A stretch of 63,186 nt of DNA from an uncultured Oscillospiraceae bacterium (GTDB taxonomy: Bacteria > Bacillota > Clostridia > Oscillospirales > Oscillospiraceae): assembly GCA_934597175.1 (NCBI GenBank), contig CAKTQR010000009.1:1-63186 (forward strand). The letters are read 5' to 3'. Below the pieces are notes generated by a model that saw only the letters and a program-made list of their open reading frames with translations, was not told the origin of the DNA and did no database searches. Position numbers and translations under genes: made by a program. Positions within the stretch are counted from its first letter, which is position 1. Each line of letters opens with the position of its first letter. Below, piece by piece: positions 51,410 to 59,460 of this stretch.

Positions 51410-52801
51410 ATGAGTCAGGAGCACTCGCTTGCGATGTTCGAGACCGAGCCCATCGGCAAGCTTATGACAAAATTTGCGCTGCCTGCGATAGCTTCAATGG
51501 TGGTAAACTCGATTTATAATATCGTCGACCAGGTCTTTATCGGTCAGGGCGTCGGCATGCTCGGCAACGCCGCAACAAACCTTACCTTCCCGTTCGTGAC
51601 CTTCTCAATGGCGATCGGCACGATGATCGCCGACGGCTGCGTTGCGTACTTCAGCCTCAAGCTCGGTCAAAAGGATTATCACGAGGCCGAGCGTGCCATG
51701 GGCAACGGTATCTCCATCTCGCTTGCAGCCGGCATCTTTATGACACTGCTGATGGAGCTGTTTATCGATGCAATACTCGTTCTCTGCGGCGGCACTACCG
51801 TCGACCCGCAGACCTACGAATACGCAAAGCAGTACGCCCGCATAACGCTTATCGGCATCCCGTTTGTGTGCATAAGCATGACGGTGAACAGTATTATCCG
51901 AGCGCAGGGCAATCCGAAGTACGCAATGTTTTCAAACCTTGCTGGCTGTTTTTTGAATATCATCCTCGACGCATGGTTTGTTCTCGGCCTTGACATGGGT
52001 GTCGGCGGTGCGGCGCTCGCAACCATCATCGGTCAGGCGCTCAACCTCGTGCTCGCACTTGCATATATTCCCCGTCTTAAGGGCGTCAAGTTCACGCTTG
52101 AGTGTGCCGTTCCCAGCAAAAAGACCGCATTTGCCTTCCTGCCGCTCGGCATTTCAAGCTTCTTTACGCAGTTTGCGTCGACCATTGTTATCATCTGCAT
52201 GAACAATCTGCTCGTCACCTACGGAACGCAGAGCGTTTACGGTGCGGATATCCCGCTTGCGGCGCTCGGCATCGTTATGAAGGTCAACTCCATCGTCATA
52301 AGCGTCATGGTCGGACTCGGCATCGGCAGCCAGCCCATCGTCGGGTACAACTACGGTGCTAAAAACTACAGGCGTGTCAAGGCGACATATATCCGTACGA
52401 TAACCGTCGGGCTTATAGTCGGCGTTATCGGATGGGCCTGCTTCCAGCTGTTCACGCAGCAGATCATCGATATTTTCGGTCAGGAAAGCGAGCTTTACAA
52501 CGAGTTTGCACGCAAGTGCTTCCACATTTTCCTGAGCCTCATATTCATCGTCGGCTTCCTTATCCCCTCGGGCATCTTCTTCCAGTCCATCGGCAAGCCC
52601 GTCAAGGCAATGATCTCGACGATGACAAGACAGCTTATCTACTTCCTCCCCGCATCGTTTATCCTCGCCAAATTCATGGGCGTTGACGGTCTGCTCTACG
52701 CCGAGCCCGTCAGCGAGGTCTTGGCGGCAATAACCGTTGCGATACTTATTTTCCGGGAAATGGCGATAATCAATAAGGATATCAAGCTTCAGGAAGCATA
52801 A
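51410..52801 (+). CDS. MATE family efflux transporter
   Basis: A 463-aa membrane protein with about 12 helices in two MatE halves (about 16-180 and 240-410). Landmarks include FALPAIASMVVNSIYNIVDQVFIGQ at the N-terminus, NSIIRAQGNPKYAM near residue 163 and GSQPIVGYNYGAKNY near residue 305. Such proteins export drugs, dyes or metabolites using a sodium or proton gradient. It is closest in look to the MepA/DinF-like group of Firmicutes. Single gene with consensus promoter and hairpin terminator; the ribosome site (GGTGA) is weak. The substrate is unknown. Confidence 0.94.
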   Translation: MSQEHSLAMFETEPIGKLMTKFALPAIASMVVNSIYNIVDQVFIGQGVGMLGNAATNLTFPFVTFSMAIGTMIADGCVAYFSLKLGQKDYHEAERAMGNGISISLAAGIFMTLLMELFIDAILVLCGGTTVDPQTYEYAKQYARITLIGIPFVCISMTVNSIIRAQGNPKYAMFSNLAGCFLNIILDAWFVLGLDMGVGGAALATIIGQALNLVLALAYIPRLKGVKFTLECAVPSKKTAFAFLPLGISSFFTQFASTIVIICMNNLLVTYGTQSVYGADIPLAALGIVMKVNSIVISVMVGLGIGSQPIVGYNYGAKNYRRVKATYIRTITVGLIVGVIGWACFQLFTQQIIDIFGQESELYNEFARKCFHIFLSLIFIVGFLIPSGIFFQSIGKPVKAMISTMTRQLIYFLPASFILAKFMGVDGLLYAEPVSEVLAAITVAILIFREMAIINKDIKLQEA

Positions 52802-52806
52802 AACCG

Positions 52807-52834
52807 ACAGGCCGGTCGAAACCGGCCTGTTTTT
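52807..52834 (+). terminator. Terminator of the MATE gene
   Basis: A 10-bp GC-rich stem, ACAGGCCGGT (52807-52816) with ACCGGCCTGT (52821-52830), loop CGAA, then five T. Confidence 0.93.
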
Positions 52835-53022
52835 GTTATACAATATCTGTAATGTGTCGCAATCAAGCAAAAATGGGCTTTTATTTTCAGTCATTTTCTG
52901 CTTTAATATAAATAATGCAAAATAATTAACAAGTTTTCGATTGTGTAGCATATTCTACAGGTTTATTGCTTGTTATCGGCTATAATTAAATCAAAGAAAA
53001 AAAGGGGCAAAGGAGATTAATT

Positions 53023-53757
53023 ATGGAACTGTATAATCCTCTTATTAATTCAACGAAGGAGATTCTGTCAAAAGGCAAGCCCACCGTATGGGACTACAAT
53101 CCCCGCAAGGCGTGGAACGACCTCGGTGCGGCGGAGCTCGTACTGCAGAAGGAGTCTGCTTATGAGCTGGGCGCTCTCGGTTTGGGCTCGGCAAACTACA
53201 TCTGCACCACCACAAGCTCGGAGCTCGTGAACAGAGATCAGGTGCTTCTCTACGGTCCGGATCTCAAGAGCATCAAGAAGGACACCCCGTTTGCCAGGAT
53301 CGTGCTGCTGCGCATCGGCGCACTCGAGGGCGAGGACGAGGAAGTTTACCGTGCGCTCAAGGACATTGAGTTCTGTAAGTACCATGTCTACCCCGAGGGC
53401 TACATGGTCAGAATGTCCCCCGAGAGCCACCGTGAGCAGGTGCGTGTCAGCAAGAAGGCGATAAAGAAGGGCATCAGCTTTGAGGCCGTCGGCAATCGCT
53501 ACATTGAGGCGTACAAGAAGGATGTCAATGTCCTGAATGTCACCGTCATTTTCGTGACCGACCCGACCATGGACTTTAAGGCAATGCTTGAAAACTCCAA
53601 GAAGGTCGACGCCATCACCAATACCCTCACCCACATCATGGAGGGTCTGCCCACCGACTGCACCGTCTGCCAGCTCAAGGACATCTGCGACGAGGTCGAA
53701 GGCATGAAGGAGCTGCACTTCGGTGTCGGCGACAAGGGCACAAACGAGCATCATTAA
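53023..53757 (+). CDS. Stand-alone protein related to acetyl-CoA synthase beta subunit (AcsB/CdhC)
   Basis: A 244-aa cytoplasmic protein. Residues 74-180 read like the middle domain of AcsB/CdhC: VLLYGPDLKSI, an acidic strand, YPEGYMVRMSP, RVSKKAIKKGISFEAVG and VTVIFVTD follow the same order as in the enzyme. It ends in Cys213, Cys216 and Cys222 (CTVCQLKDIC), recalling the first cluster-A cysteines, but lacks the C-terminal nickel domain and the N-terminal CO-channel domain. It therefore cannot make acetyl-CoA alone; it may bind an iron-sulfur cluster or a corrinoid protein. The ribosome site AAAGGAGA is strong; it is a single gene. Assignment is from memory of the family. Confidence 0.62.
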   Translation: MELYNPLINSTKEILSKGKPTVWDYNPRKAWNDLGAAELVLQKESAYELGALGLGSANYICTTTSSELVNRDQVLLYGPDLKSIKKDTPFARIVLLRIGALEGEDEEVYRALKDIEFCKYHVYPEGYMVRMSPESHREQVRVSKKAIKKGISFEAVGNRYIEAYKKDVNVLNVTVIFVTDPTMDFKAMLENSKKVDAITNTLTHIMEGLPTDCTVCQLKDICDEVEGMKELHFGVGDKGTNEHH

Positions 53758-53772
53758 ATCATTCTACATACG

Positions 53773-53804
53773 AAAAACGACAGCTTTCAGGCTGTCGTTT
53801 TTTT
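53773..53804 (+). terminator. Terminator after the AcsB-like gene
   Basis: A 10-12-bp stem, AAACGACAGC (53775-53784) with GCTGTCGTTT (53791-53800), loop TTTCAG, followed by T residues. Confidence 0.9.
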
Positions 53805-53817
53805 GTGACAAATCACC

Positions 53818-53895
53818 TTTTCACTATTAACTATTACATATTACTTCACCAAAAATCCCGCAAATCAGAGAAGAGTGAAAAGTGAATAGTGAAAA
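53818..53895. repeat. Short inverted-repeat element beside tRNA-Leu
   Basis: TTTTCACTATT (53818-53828) and AATAGTGAAAA (53885-53895) are perfect inverted copies bounding 78 bp of simple-looking sequence. AAAAATCCCGCA also occurs twice directly, at about 53850 and 53899. It could be a small non-coding mobile repeat or a decayed hairpin. Confidence 0.35.
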
Positions 53896-53898
53896 AGT

Positions 53899-53928
53899 AA
53901 AAATCCCGCACTATCGTACGGGATTTTT
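53899..53928 (-). terminator. Terminator of tRNA-Leu
   Basis: A 10-bp stem, AAAAATCCCG (53899-53908) with CGGGATTTTT (53919-53928), directly after the tRNA 3' end on the minus strand. Confidence 0.85.
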
Positions 53929-54015
53929 GGTGCCGGTGGCGGGGGTCGAACCCGCACGGGTTTTAAGCCCAACGGATTTTGAGTCCGCCTCGTCTGCCAA
54001 TTCCAACACACCGGC
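53928..54015 (-). tRNA. tRNA-Leu (anticodon CAA)
   Basis: An 88-nt class II tRNA on the minus strand with the CCA end encoded. Acceptor stem GCCGGTG/CACCGGC, D-loop with TTGGCAGACGAGGC, anticodon stem GCGGA/TCCGT around loop CTCAAAA (anticodon CAA, reading TTG), a long variable arm, and T arm GGTTCGACCCC. An open frame across it is an artefact. Confidence 0.97.
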
Positions 54016-54081
54016 GTGCTTGTACAGTATAACCTATTTTTGCGCATATTTCAAGCATTAGTTTTGTGTAACAATTTGTTG

Positions 54082-54102
54082 CTGAAATATAGAAAATTTC
54101 AG
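54082..54102. promoter_or_regulatory. Possible operator upstream of the two-component operon
   Basis: A perfect 7-bp inverted repeat, CTGAAAT (54082-54088) and ATTTCAG (54096-54102), 7 bp apart, about 75 bp before the response-regulator start in an AT-rich gap. It could bind the regulator but is not proven. Confidence 0.3.
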
Positions 54103-54175
54103 ATTTATACTACCAAATTTGATGAATATATGTTACAATATTAAATCGTAATACTATATAGAAAGAGGCATAACC

Positions 54176-54865
54176 ATGAAAAAGATACTCGTCCTTGAAG
54201 ATGAACCGAATATCCGCAGTTTTGTGGTCATTAACCTCCGACGCAACGGTTATCAGCCTATCGAAGCGGAAAACGGTATGCAGGCGCTGAGCAAGCTCGA
54301 GGAAAATCCCGACACCTGCCTTGCGCTTTTGGATGTCATGCTGCCCGATATCGACGGCTTTGAGGTCTGCCGCCGCATCCGTGCTTCCGGCTCTAAGATA
54401 GGCATTATTATGCTGACTGCAAAAAGTCAGGAGATAGACAAGGTCACAGGTCTGATGACCGGCGCCGACGACTATGTCACAAAGCCCTTCTCCCCCGCCG
54501 AGCTCACCGCCCGAGTCGATGCTCTGGTGCGCCGCATCGGCGACGATTCAAACGACAAGCCCAGCTTTGAGATAACAAGCGGTCCGTTTATCCTCAACAC
54601 AAGAAATCGCACTCTCGAAAAGGATTGCAAGCGTCTTAAGCTTACGCAGATAGAATATCAGCTTATGAAGCTGTTTATGGAAAACCCGGGCAAGGCCATG
54701 TCCAGAGATGATATTCTCAAGGCCGTTTGGGGCGAAAATTTCTCGGGTGAGCTTAAAACGGTCGATGTCAACATCCGCCGTCTGCGCATCAAGATCGAGG
54801 CTGACCCCACCGAGCCCGAGTACCTGACCACCGTTTGGGGCTTCGGCTACAAATGGGGCTACTAA
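54176..54865 (+). CDS. OmpR/PhoB-type response regulator
   Basis: A 229-aa response regulator. The receiver domain (about 3-115) has the acid pocket near residues 9-10, phospho-acceptor Asp53 (LLDVMLPD), Thr81 and Lys103 (TKPF). The winged-helix output domain (about 130-228) has LTQIEYQLMKLF and the C-terminal hairpin TVWGFGYKW. AGAGG precedes the ATG. Its sensor kinase gene starts 20 bp later. It heads a plus-strand run that continues through recA to cysS, so the promoter here may drive housekeeping genes too. Stimulus unknown. Confidence 0.95.
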   Translation: MKKILVLEDEPNIRSFVVINLRRNGYQPIEAENGMQALSKLEENPDTCLALLDVMLPDIDGFEVCRRIRASGSKIGIIMLTAKSQEIDKVTGLMTGADDYVTKPFSPAELTARVDALVRRIGDDSNDKPSFEITSGPFILNTRNRTLEKDCKRLKLTQIEYQLMKLFMENPGKAMSRDDILKAVWGENFSGELKTVDVNIRRLRIKIEADPTEPEYLTTVWGFGYKWGY

Positions 54866-54885
54866 TTTATCCTTGGAAGTGCTAA

Positions 54886-55881
54886 ATGTTTTTTAAAGAT
54901 CTAAAGCTGCAGCTGCTTGTGTCGAGCATAGCTGCGGTAATACTGACGGCCTGCTTCATAGCGCTAGCCGCAAACGGCTTTATAGTTGCATCGGTCATAT
55001 TGGCCTGCCTTATCGGCGCATATATCATCGCCGTGAACATCTGGTTTGACCACTATGTGAGCAAGCCCATCCAGTCGCTCACCGAGTCTGCCAAGAACAT
55101 TGCCTCCGGAAGCTACGGCACGCAGGTCGCAAAGCAGGCCGACAATGAGATAGGCCAGCTCACCGATGAGATCAACAGCATGTCGTCGAAAATTGCCCTG
55201 TCGGACAAGGCCACGACCGAGTTTATTTCGCAGATATCGCACGAGCTGAGAACGCCGCTGACCGCCATCATGGGCTGGAGCGAGACGCTGCAATACGACC
55301 CGAAGATCGAGGGCGATTCGCTGCGCGGCGTTAAGATAATCCAAAAAGAGTCGGAAAGGCTCACCGGCATGGTCGCAGACCTGCTTGAATTTACAAGGAT
55401 ACAGGACGGCAGGTTTAACCTGCGCATCGAGCTCGTGGACATTGCAGCCGAGCTCGAGGATTCCCTGTTTACATACGGCAATCTCATGCGGGAGGCGGGC
55501 ATCGAGGTCAATTACAACGCACCCGAGTACGATATTCCGCTTATCTCCGGCGACCCCGAGCGCTTGAAGCAGGTGTTTTTAAATCTGCTCGACAACGCCG
55601 CAAAGCACGGCGGCGACGGAAAGGTGGTCGACGCATCGCTCAGCCTTGAGGACGACTATGTTGTCATCGGCATCCGTGATTACGGCCACGGCATCCCCGA
55701 AAACGAACTTCCGTATGTCATGAACAAGTTCTATAAGGGCAGCTCCAAAAACCGCGGCAGCGGCATCGGGCTTGCCGTCTGCAATGAGATAATCACCCGC
55801 CACGGCGGTATCTTCACAATTTCCAACGCACAGGGCGGCGGCTGCCTTGCTCAGATAAAGCTGCCGCTATCAGAGAACTGA
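54886..55881 (+). CDS. Sensor histidine kinase with minimal sensing region
   Basis: A 331-aa membrane histidine kinase. Two helices (about 8-30 and 32-54) are separated by almost no loop, then come a HAMP domain (about 55-105), the H-box with His119 (SHELRTPLTAIMGWSE) and the ATPase domain with NLLDNAAKHGG, DYGHGIP and GSGIGLAV. Without an outside sensor domain it fits the intramembrane-sensing class, which detects membrane events or works through a partner. It is coupled to the preceding response regulator. No transporter partner is adjacent; DUF1385 follows 7 bp later. Confidence 0.94.
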   Translation: MFFKDLKLQLLVSSIAAVILTACFIALAANGFIVASVILACLIGAYIIAVNIWFDHYVSKPIQSLTESAKNIASGSYGTQVAKQADNEIGQLTDEINSMSSKIALSDKATTEFISQISHELRTPLTAIMGWSETLQYDPKIEGDSLRGVKIIQKESERLTGMVADLLEFTRIQDGRFNLRIELVDIAAELEDSLFTYGNLMREAGIEVNYNAPEYDIPLISGDPERLKQVFLNLLDNAAKHGGDGKVVDASLSLEDDYVVIGIRDYGHGIPENELPYVMNKFYKGSSKNRGSGIGLAVCNEIITRHGGIFTISNAQGGGCLAQIKLPLSEN

Positions 55882-55888
55882 GGCAAAT

Positions 55889-56842
55889 ATGGCAAATCAA
55901 AACGATAACAACTCCGTACAATTCAAAACCTCCATCGGCGGTCAGGCTCTCATTGAGGGCATTATGATGCTCGGTCCGAAAAAGCGTGCGATCGTTTGCA
56001 GAAACGAAAACGGCTTCGTTGAAAAGGTCGAGGATGTAAGACCGTTTAAGGACATCTCCCCCATTCTGGCATGGCCGCTCATACGAGGCGTTGTGGGATT
56101 CATCTCCTCGATGATAAACGGCATCAAGGCGCTGTCGTTCTCGGCAGAGCAGCTTCCCGAGGACATGCAGGAAGAGCCGGACAAGATAGATCTTTGGATA
56201 GAAAAGCATTTTTCCGACGAGACGGCGCAAAAGCTCATTATCGGCATCGCAGTCATTTTGGGCATCGGACTTTCCCTGCTGCTGTTCCTGTTTCTGCCGA
56301 CATTTATCGTAGGGCTCTTCCCCGCTGTCAAGGCTGATTTCTACTTGAGAACGCTGTTTGAGGGTATACTAAAGCTTATAATCTTCTTCGCTTACCTCAT
56401 TTTGTGCTCCAAGATGAAGGATATGAAGCGCCTGTTTGCCTACCACGGCGCTGAGCACAAGACCATTTTCTGCTACGAAAAGGGTCTGCCGCTCACGGTC
56501 GAGAATGTGCGTCCGCAGGGCCGACTTCACCCTAGGTGCGGCACGAGCTTCCTGTTTGTGGTCATCATCATAAGCATCATCGTGGGCTCGTTTATAAGGA
56601 TCAGCGGCACTTGGGCGAGAATGGGCGTTAAGCTTCTCGTCCTGCCCATCGTCGTCGGCGTGAGCTATGAGATAAATCGCTGGGTCGGCAGGCACGACAA
56701 TGTCCTGTCCTCCATCCTTTCGTGGCCGGGCAAACAGCTTCAGCGCATCACGACCAATGAGCCGGACGACTCTATGATCGAGTGCGCCATCCGTGCGCTT
56801 GAGCTGGTCATCCCCGAGGAAGCCGGAAGCGACAAATGGTAA
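55889..56842 (+). CDS. DUF1385 family membrane protein (YqhQ-like)
   Basis: A 317-aa membrane protein of the DUF1385 family (Bacillus YqhQ type). The N-terminal soluble part has IGGQALIEGIMMLGP, and the membrane core has GAEHKTIFCYE near residue 190 and the RLHPRCGTSFLF motif near residue 210. About five hydrophobic helices are visible. The GAEHK and HPRCGT motifs look like a metal or catalytic site, but no activity is known. It sits directly before prmC, an order often seen in Firmicutes. TGAGG precedes the ATG. Confidence 0.93.
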   Translation: MANQNDNNSVQFKTSIGGQALIEGIMMLGPKKRAIVCRNENGFVEKVEDVRPFKDISPILAWPLIRGVVGFISSMINGIKALSFSAEQLPEDMQEEPDKIDLWIEKHFSDETAQKLIIGIAVILGIGLSLLLFLFLPTFIVGLFPAVKADFYLRTLFEGILKLIIFFAYLILCSKMKDMKRLFAYHGAEHKTIFCYEKGLPLTVENVRPQGRLHPRCGTSFLFVVIIISIIVGSFIRISGTWARMGVKLLVLPIVVGVSYEINRWVGRHDNVLSSILSWPGKQLQRITTNEPDDSMIECAIRALELVIPEEAGSDKW

Positions 56843-56854
56843 GGATAATGCAAA

Positions 56855-57724
56855 ATGCCAAAGACATATAACGAAATATATATGGCCGTGCGGACAAAGC
56901 TGCGTGAAAGCGGCGTTGAGGCGTACGGACTGGAGGCTCGTGCGCTGATCGCCGCCGCTGCCGACAAAACGACCGAGGCGCTTCTGCGGGATCTGTATCT
57001 GTACACCTCCAAGGAGATCGAGGACAAGGTCGAACAAATGCTCGAGCGCAGGCTCAAGGGCGAGCCGCTTGCGTATATCGCCGGCTCGTGGGAGTTTTAC
57101 GGACTTCCCTTCACCGTGACCCCCGATGTTCTGATACCGAGGATGGACACCGAGGTCTTGGTAGCGTGCGTGGTCAAGGCGATAAAAGCCTTCGGCATGA
57201 AAGGCAGAGTGCTCGATCTGTGCTGCGGCAGCGGCTGCATCGCCTGTGCGGTGGCATCGGAGCTTCCGGCATCACGGGTGGTGGCTGCGGATATCAGCCT
57301 CCCCGCACTCGATATTGCCCGTCAAAACATAAGAGACAACAACCTGGCATCGAGGATAATCACAATCCACGCCGATGCAAAGACCTGGCCGCCGATGAGT
57401 ATCGGTACATTCGATGTCATCGCCTCCAATCCCCCGTACATCAAAAGCGAGGAAATTTTGACGCTTGACTGCTCGGTCAGAGACCACGAGCCGCTCGGTG
57501 CGCTCGACGGCGGCGAGGACGGGCTGGATTTTTACCGTGCCATCATAAAATACTGGACCATCACCCTGCGTCCGAACGGCATGATGATGTTCGAGGTCGG
57601 CGAGGGGCAGGCAGACGCAGTCAAGAAAATGCTGCTTGACGCAGAATATGTTGCGGTGCAGACGGTCAAGGACACGCTCGGCGTTGAGCGGGTCGTCATA
57701 GGAAAATGGAAAAACGAATTTTGA
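56855..57724 (+). CDS. prmC: Peptide chain release factor N5-glutamine methyltransferase
   Basis: A 289-aa PrmC (HemK) enzyme, which methylates the GGQ glutamine of release factors RF1 and RF2. A helical N-terminal domain with GEPLAYIAGSWEFYGLPF is followed by SAM motif I VLDLCCGSGCIA near residue 120 and the catalytic SNPPYI near residue 190. The usual partner prfA (RF1) is not next to it; recA follows 21 bp later. Ribosome site AAGGA. Assignment is firm. Confidence 0.96.
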   Translation: MPKTYNEIYMAVRTKLRESGVEAYGLEARALIAAAADKTTEALLRDLYLYTSKEIEDKVEQMLERRLKGEPLAYIAGSWEFYGLPFTVTPDVLIPRMDTEVLVACVVKAIKAFGMKGRVLDLCCGSGCIACAVASELPASRVVAADISLPALDIARQNIRDNNLASRIITIHADAKTWPPMSIGTFDVIASNPPYIKSEEILTLDCSVRDHEPLGALDGGEDGLDFYRAIIKYWTITLRPNGMMMFEVGEGQADAVKKMLLDAEYVAVQTVKDTLGVERVVIGKWKNEF

Positions 57725-57745
57725 TCATACATGAGGTGAACTACA

Positions 57746-58846
57746 ATGGCTGAAAAGAAAAAGACTCCCATATCCACCCCGGGTCAGGCCAGCGACAAGA
57801 AAAAGGCGCTAGAGACCTGCATTGCTCAGATAGAGAAAAACTACGGCAAGGGCGCAATTATGCGTCTTGGCGACGATATTCCCGTCAATGTTGAGGCTCT
57901 TTCCACGGGCTCGCTCTCGCTTGACCTCGCACTGGGCATCGGCGGCGTTCCCAAGGGCAGGATCGTAGAGATATACGGACCTGAGGCTTCGGGTAAAACC
58001 ACCCTCGCTCTGCATGTTGTTGCTGCCGCTCAGAAAGCAGGCGGCGAGGCTGCCTACATCGATGTTGAGCACGCTCTCGAGCCTGCCTACGCAAGAGCTC
58101 TAGGCGTTGACATTGACAGTCTGCTCATTTCCCAGCCGGATACCGGCGAGCAGGCGCTCGATATCGCAGAAAGCCTCGTGCGCTCAAGTGCCGTTGATGT
58201 CGTTGTCGTCGACTCCGTCGCCGCTCTTATCCCCCGTATTGAGCTTGAGGGCGAGATGGGCGACTCCGTTGTCGGTGCGCTTGCGAGGCTCATGTCGCAG
58301 GCTATGCGCCGTCTTGCCGGTGCTATCTCCAAAAACGGCTGCACCGTTATCTTCATAAACCAACTGCGTCAGAAGATCGGCGTAATGTACGGCAATCCCG
58401 AGACAACCCCGGGCGGTCTTGCGCTTAAATACTACGCCTCCGTGCGTATCGATGTCAGAAGGATTGAGACTCTTAAGTCCGGCAACGAGATGATCGGTAA
58501 CCGCACCCGTGCAAAGGTCATCAAGAACAAGTGCGCTCCCCCGTTCAAAGAGGCTGAGTTTGACATCATCTACGGCGAGGGCATTTCCAAGGTCGGCGAG
58601 ATCGTTGACCTCGGCGTAAAGCTTGAGCTTATCGACAAGGCCGGTGCTTGGTACACGGTCGGCGATCAGCGTATCCAGGGCCGTGATGCCGTCAAGACCT
58701 ATCTGCTTAATAATCCCGAGGTCAGTGACAAGATTGAGCAGCAGATAAGGGACAATGCATTTAAGCTCATGTCTCCGCAGGCTCGCAAGGCTGCTCAGGC
58801 AGCGGGCAGAGCGGTCGACATTTCAGCCGACGATTTTGAAGGCTGA
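57746..58846 (+). CDS. recA: Recombinase RecA
   Basis: A 366-aa RecA, which forms filaments on single-stranded DNA, performs strand exchange and triggers LexA cleavage. Walker A is GPEASGKTT at about 78-86, Walker B VVVDSVAAL near residue 150, and the DNA-binding loops and INQLRQKIGVMYGNPETTPGG are intact. GAGGTG precedes the ATG. Only 21 bp separate it from prmC and no promoter or LexA box is visible there, so it appears to be driven from upstream. recX follows 5 bp later. Confidence 0.98.
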   Translation: MAEKKKTPISTPGQASDKKKALETCIAQIEKNYGKGAIMRLGDDIPVNVEALSTGSLSLDLALGIGGVPKGRIVEIYGPEASGKTTLALHVVAAAQKAGGEAAYIDVEHALEPAYARALGVDIDSLLISQPDTGEQALDIAESLVRSSAVDVVVVDSVAALIPRIELEGEMGDSVVGALARLMSQAMRRLAGAISKNGCTVIFINQLRQKIGVMYGNPETTPGGLALKYYASVRIDVRRIETLKSGNEMIGNRTRAKVIKNKCAPPFKEAEFDIIYGEGISKVGEIVDLGVKLELIDKAGAWYTVGDQRIQGRDAVKTYLLNNPEVSDKIEQQIRDNAFKLMSPQARKAAQAAGRAVDISADDFEG

Positions 58847-58851
58847 GCCTT

Positions 58852-59460
58852 GTGAAAATTCTTGAACTGAAGCAGACCTCGCCCGAGCGCTTCACCGTCA
58901 TTTTTGACGACGGCACACAGGTCAAAACATCATTAGGCGTTGTGACGGACAAGTTTTTGCACGCAGGGCTCGAGCTGGACGATGATGAGTTTCACGCTTT
59001 TCTTTCCGCCTCCTGTCTTTCGCTTGCAAAATCACGGGCGCTGCGTATAATTAATACTCGCCCCATGTCCCGCAAGGAGATGTATAAGCGGCTTGTCGAG
59101 AAGGGCGAAACACCCGAAAACGCAGAATACTGCGCCGGTTGGCTGTGCGAGATGGGTCTTATAAACGATGAAAGCTACGCAGGCTCGGTCGTGCGCCACT
59201 ATGCGGCAAAGGGCTACGGCATAACCCGCATACGGCAGGAGCTTAACCGCCACGGCATTGACCGTGAGCTTTGGGACGCTGCTTTGGAGCAGATGCCCGA
59301 GCAGGACGACAAGCTTGAGCGTTTTCTCCGCTCGAGACTTACCGATCCTAACGACCGTGCGCAGGTCAAAAAGGTCACGGACGCACTGTTTCGGCGTGGC
59401 TACACTTGGGATCAGATAAAACACGCACTAAATAACTACACTCTGCAAGAGGAAAACTAA
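58852..59460 (+). CDS. recX: RecX family regulator of RecA
   Basis: A 202-aa RecX, which binds the groove of RecA filaments and limits them. It has an N-terminal extension (ILELKQTSPERFTVIFDDG) as in other Firmicutes, then the three-helix RecX repeats (RPMSRKEMYKRLVEKGE, INDESYAGSVVRHYAAKGYGITRIRQEL, and the C-terminal FRRGYTWDQIKHAL). The start is GTG at 58852. It lies 5 bp behind recA and its stop overlaps the rimO start by one base, so the three genes are translationally linked. Confidence 0.93.
   Translation: MKILELKQTSPERFTVIFDDGTQVKTSLGVVTDKFLHAGLELDDDEFHAFLSASCLSLAKSRALRIINTRPMSRKEMYKRLVEKGETPENAEYCAGWLCEMGLINDESYAGSVVRHYAAKGYGITRIRQELNRHGIDRELWDAALEQMPEQDDKLERFLRSRLTDPNDRAQVKKVTDALFRRGYTWDQIKHALNNYTLQEEN

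Noticed and set aside
53865..54047. A 60-codon frame across tRNA-Leu
   Set aside because: It reads through the tRNA; the cloverleaf with CCA is clear.
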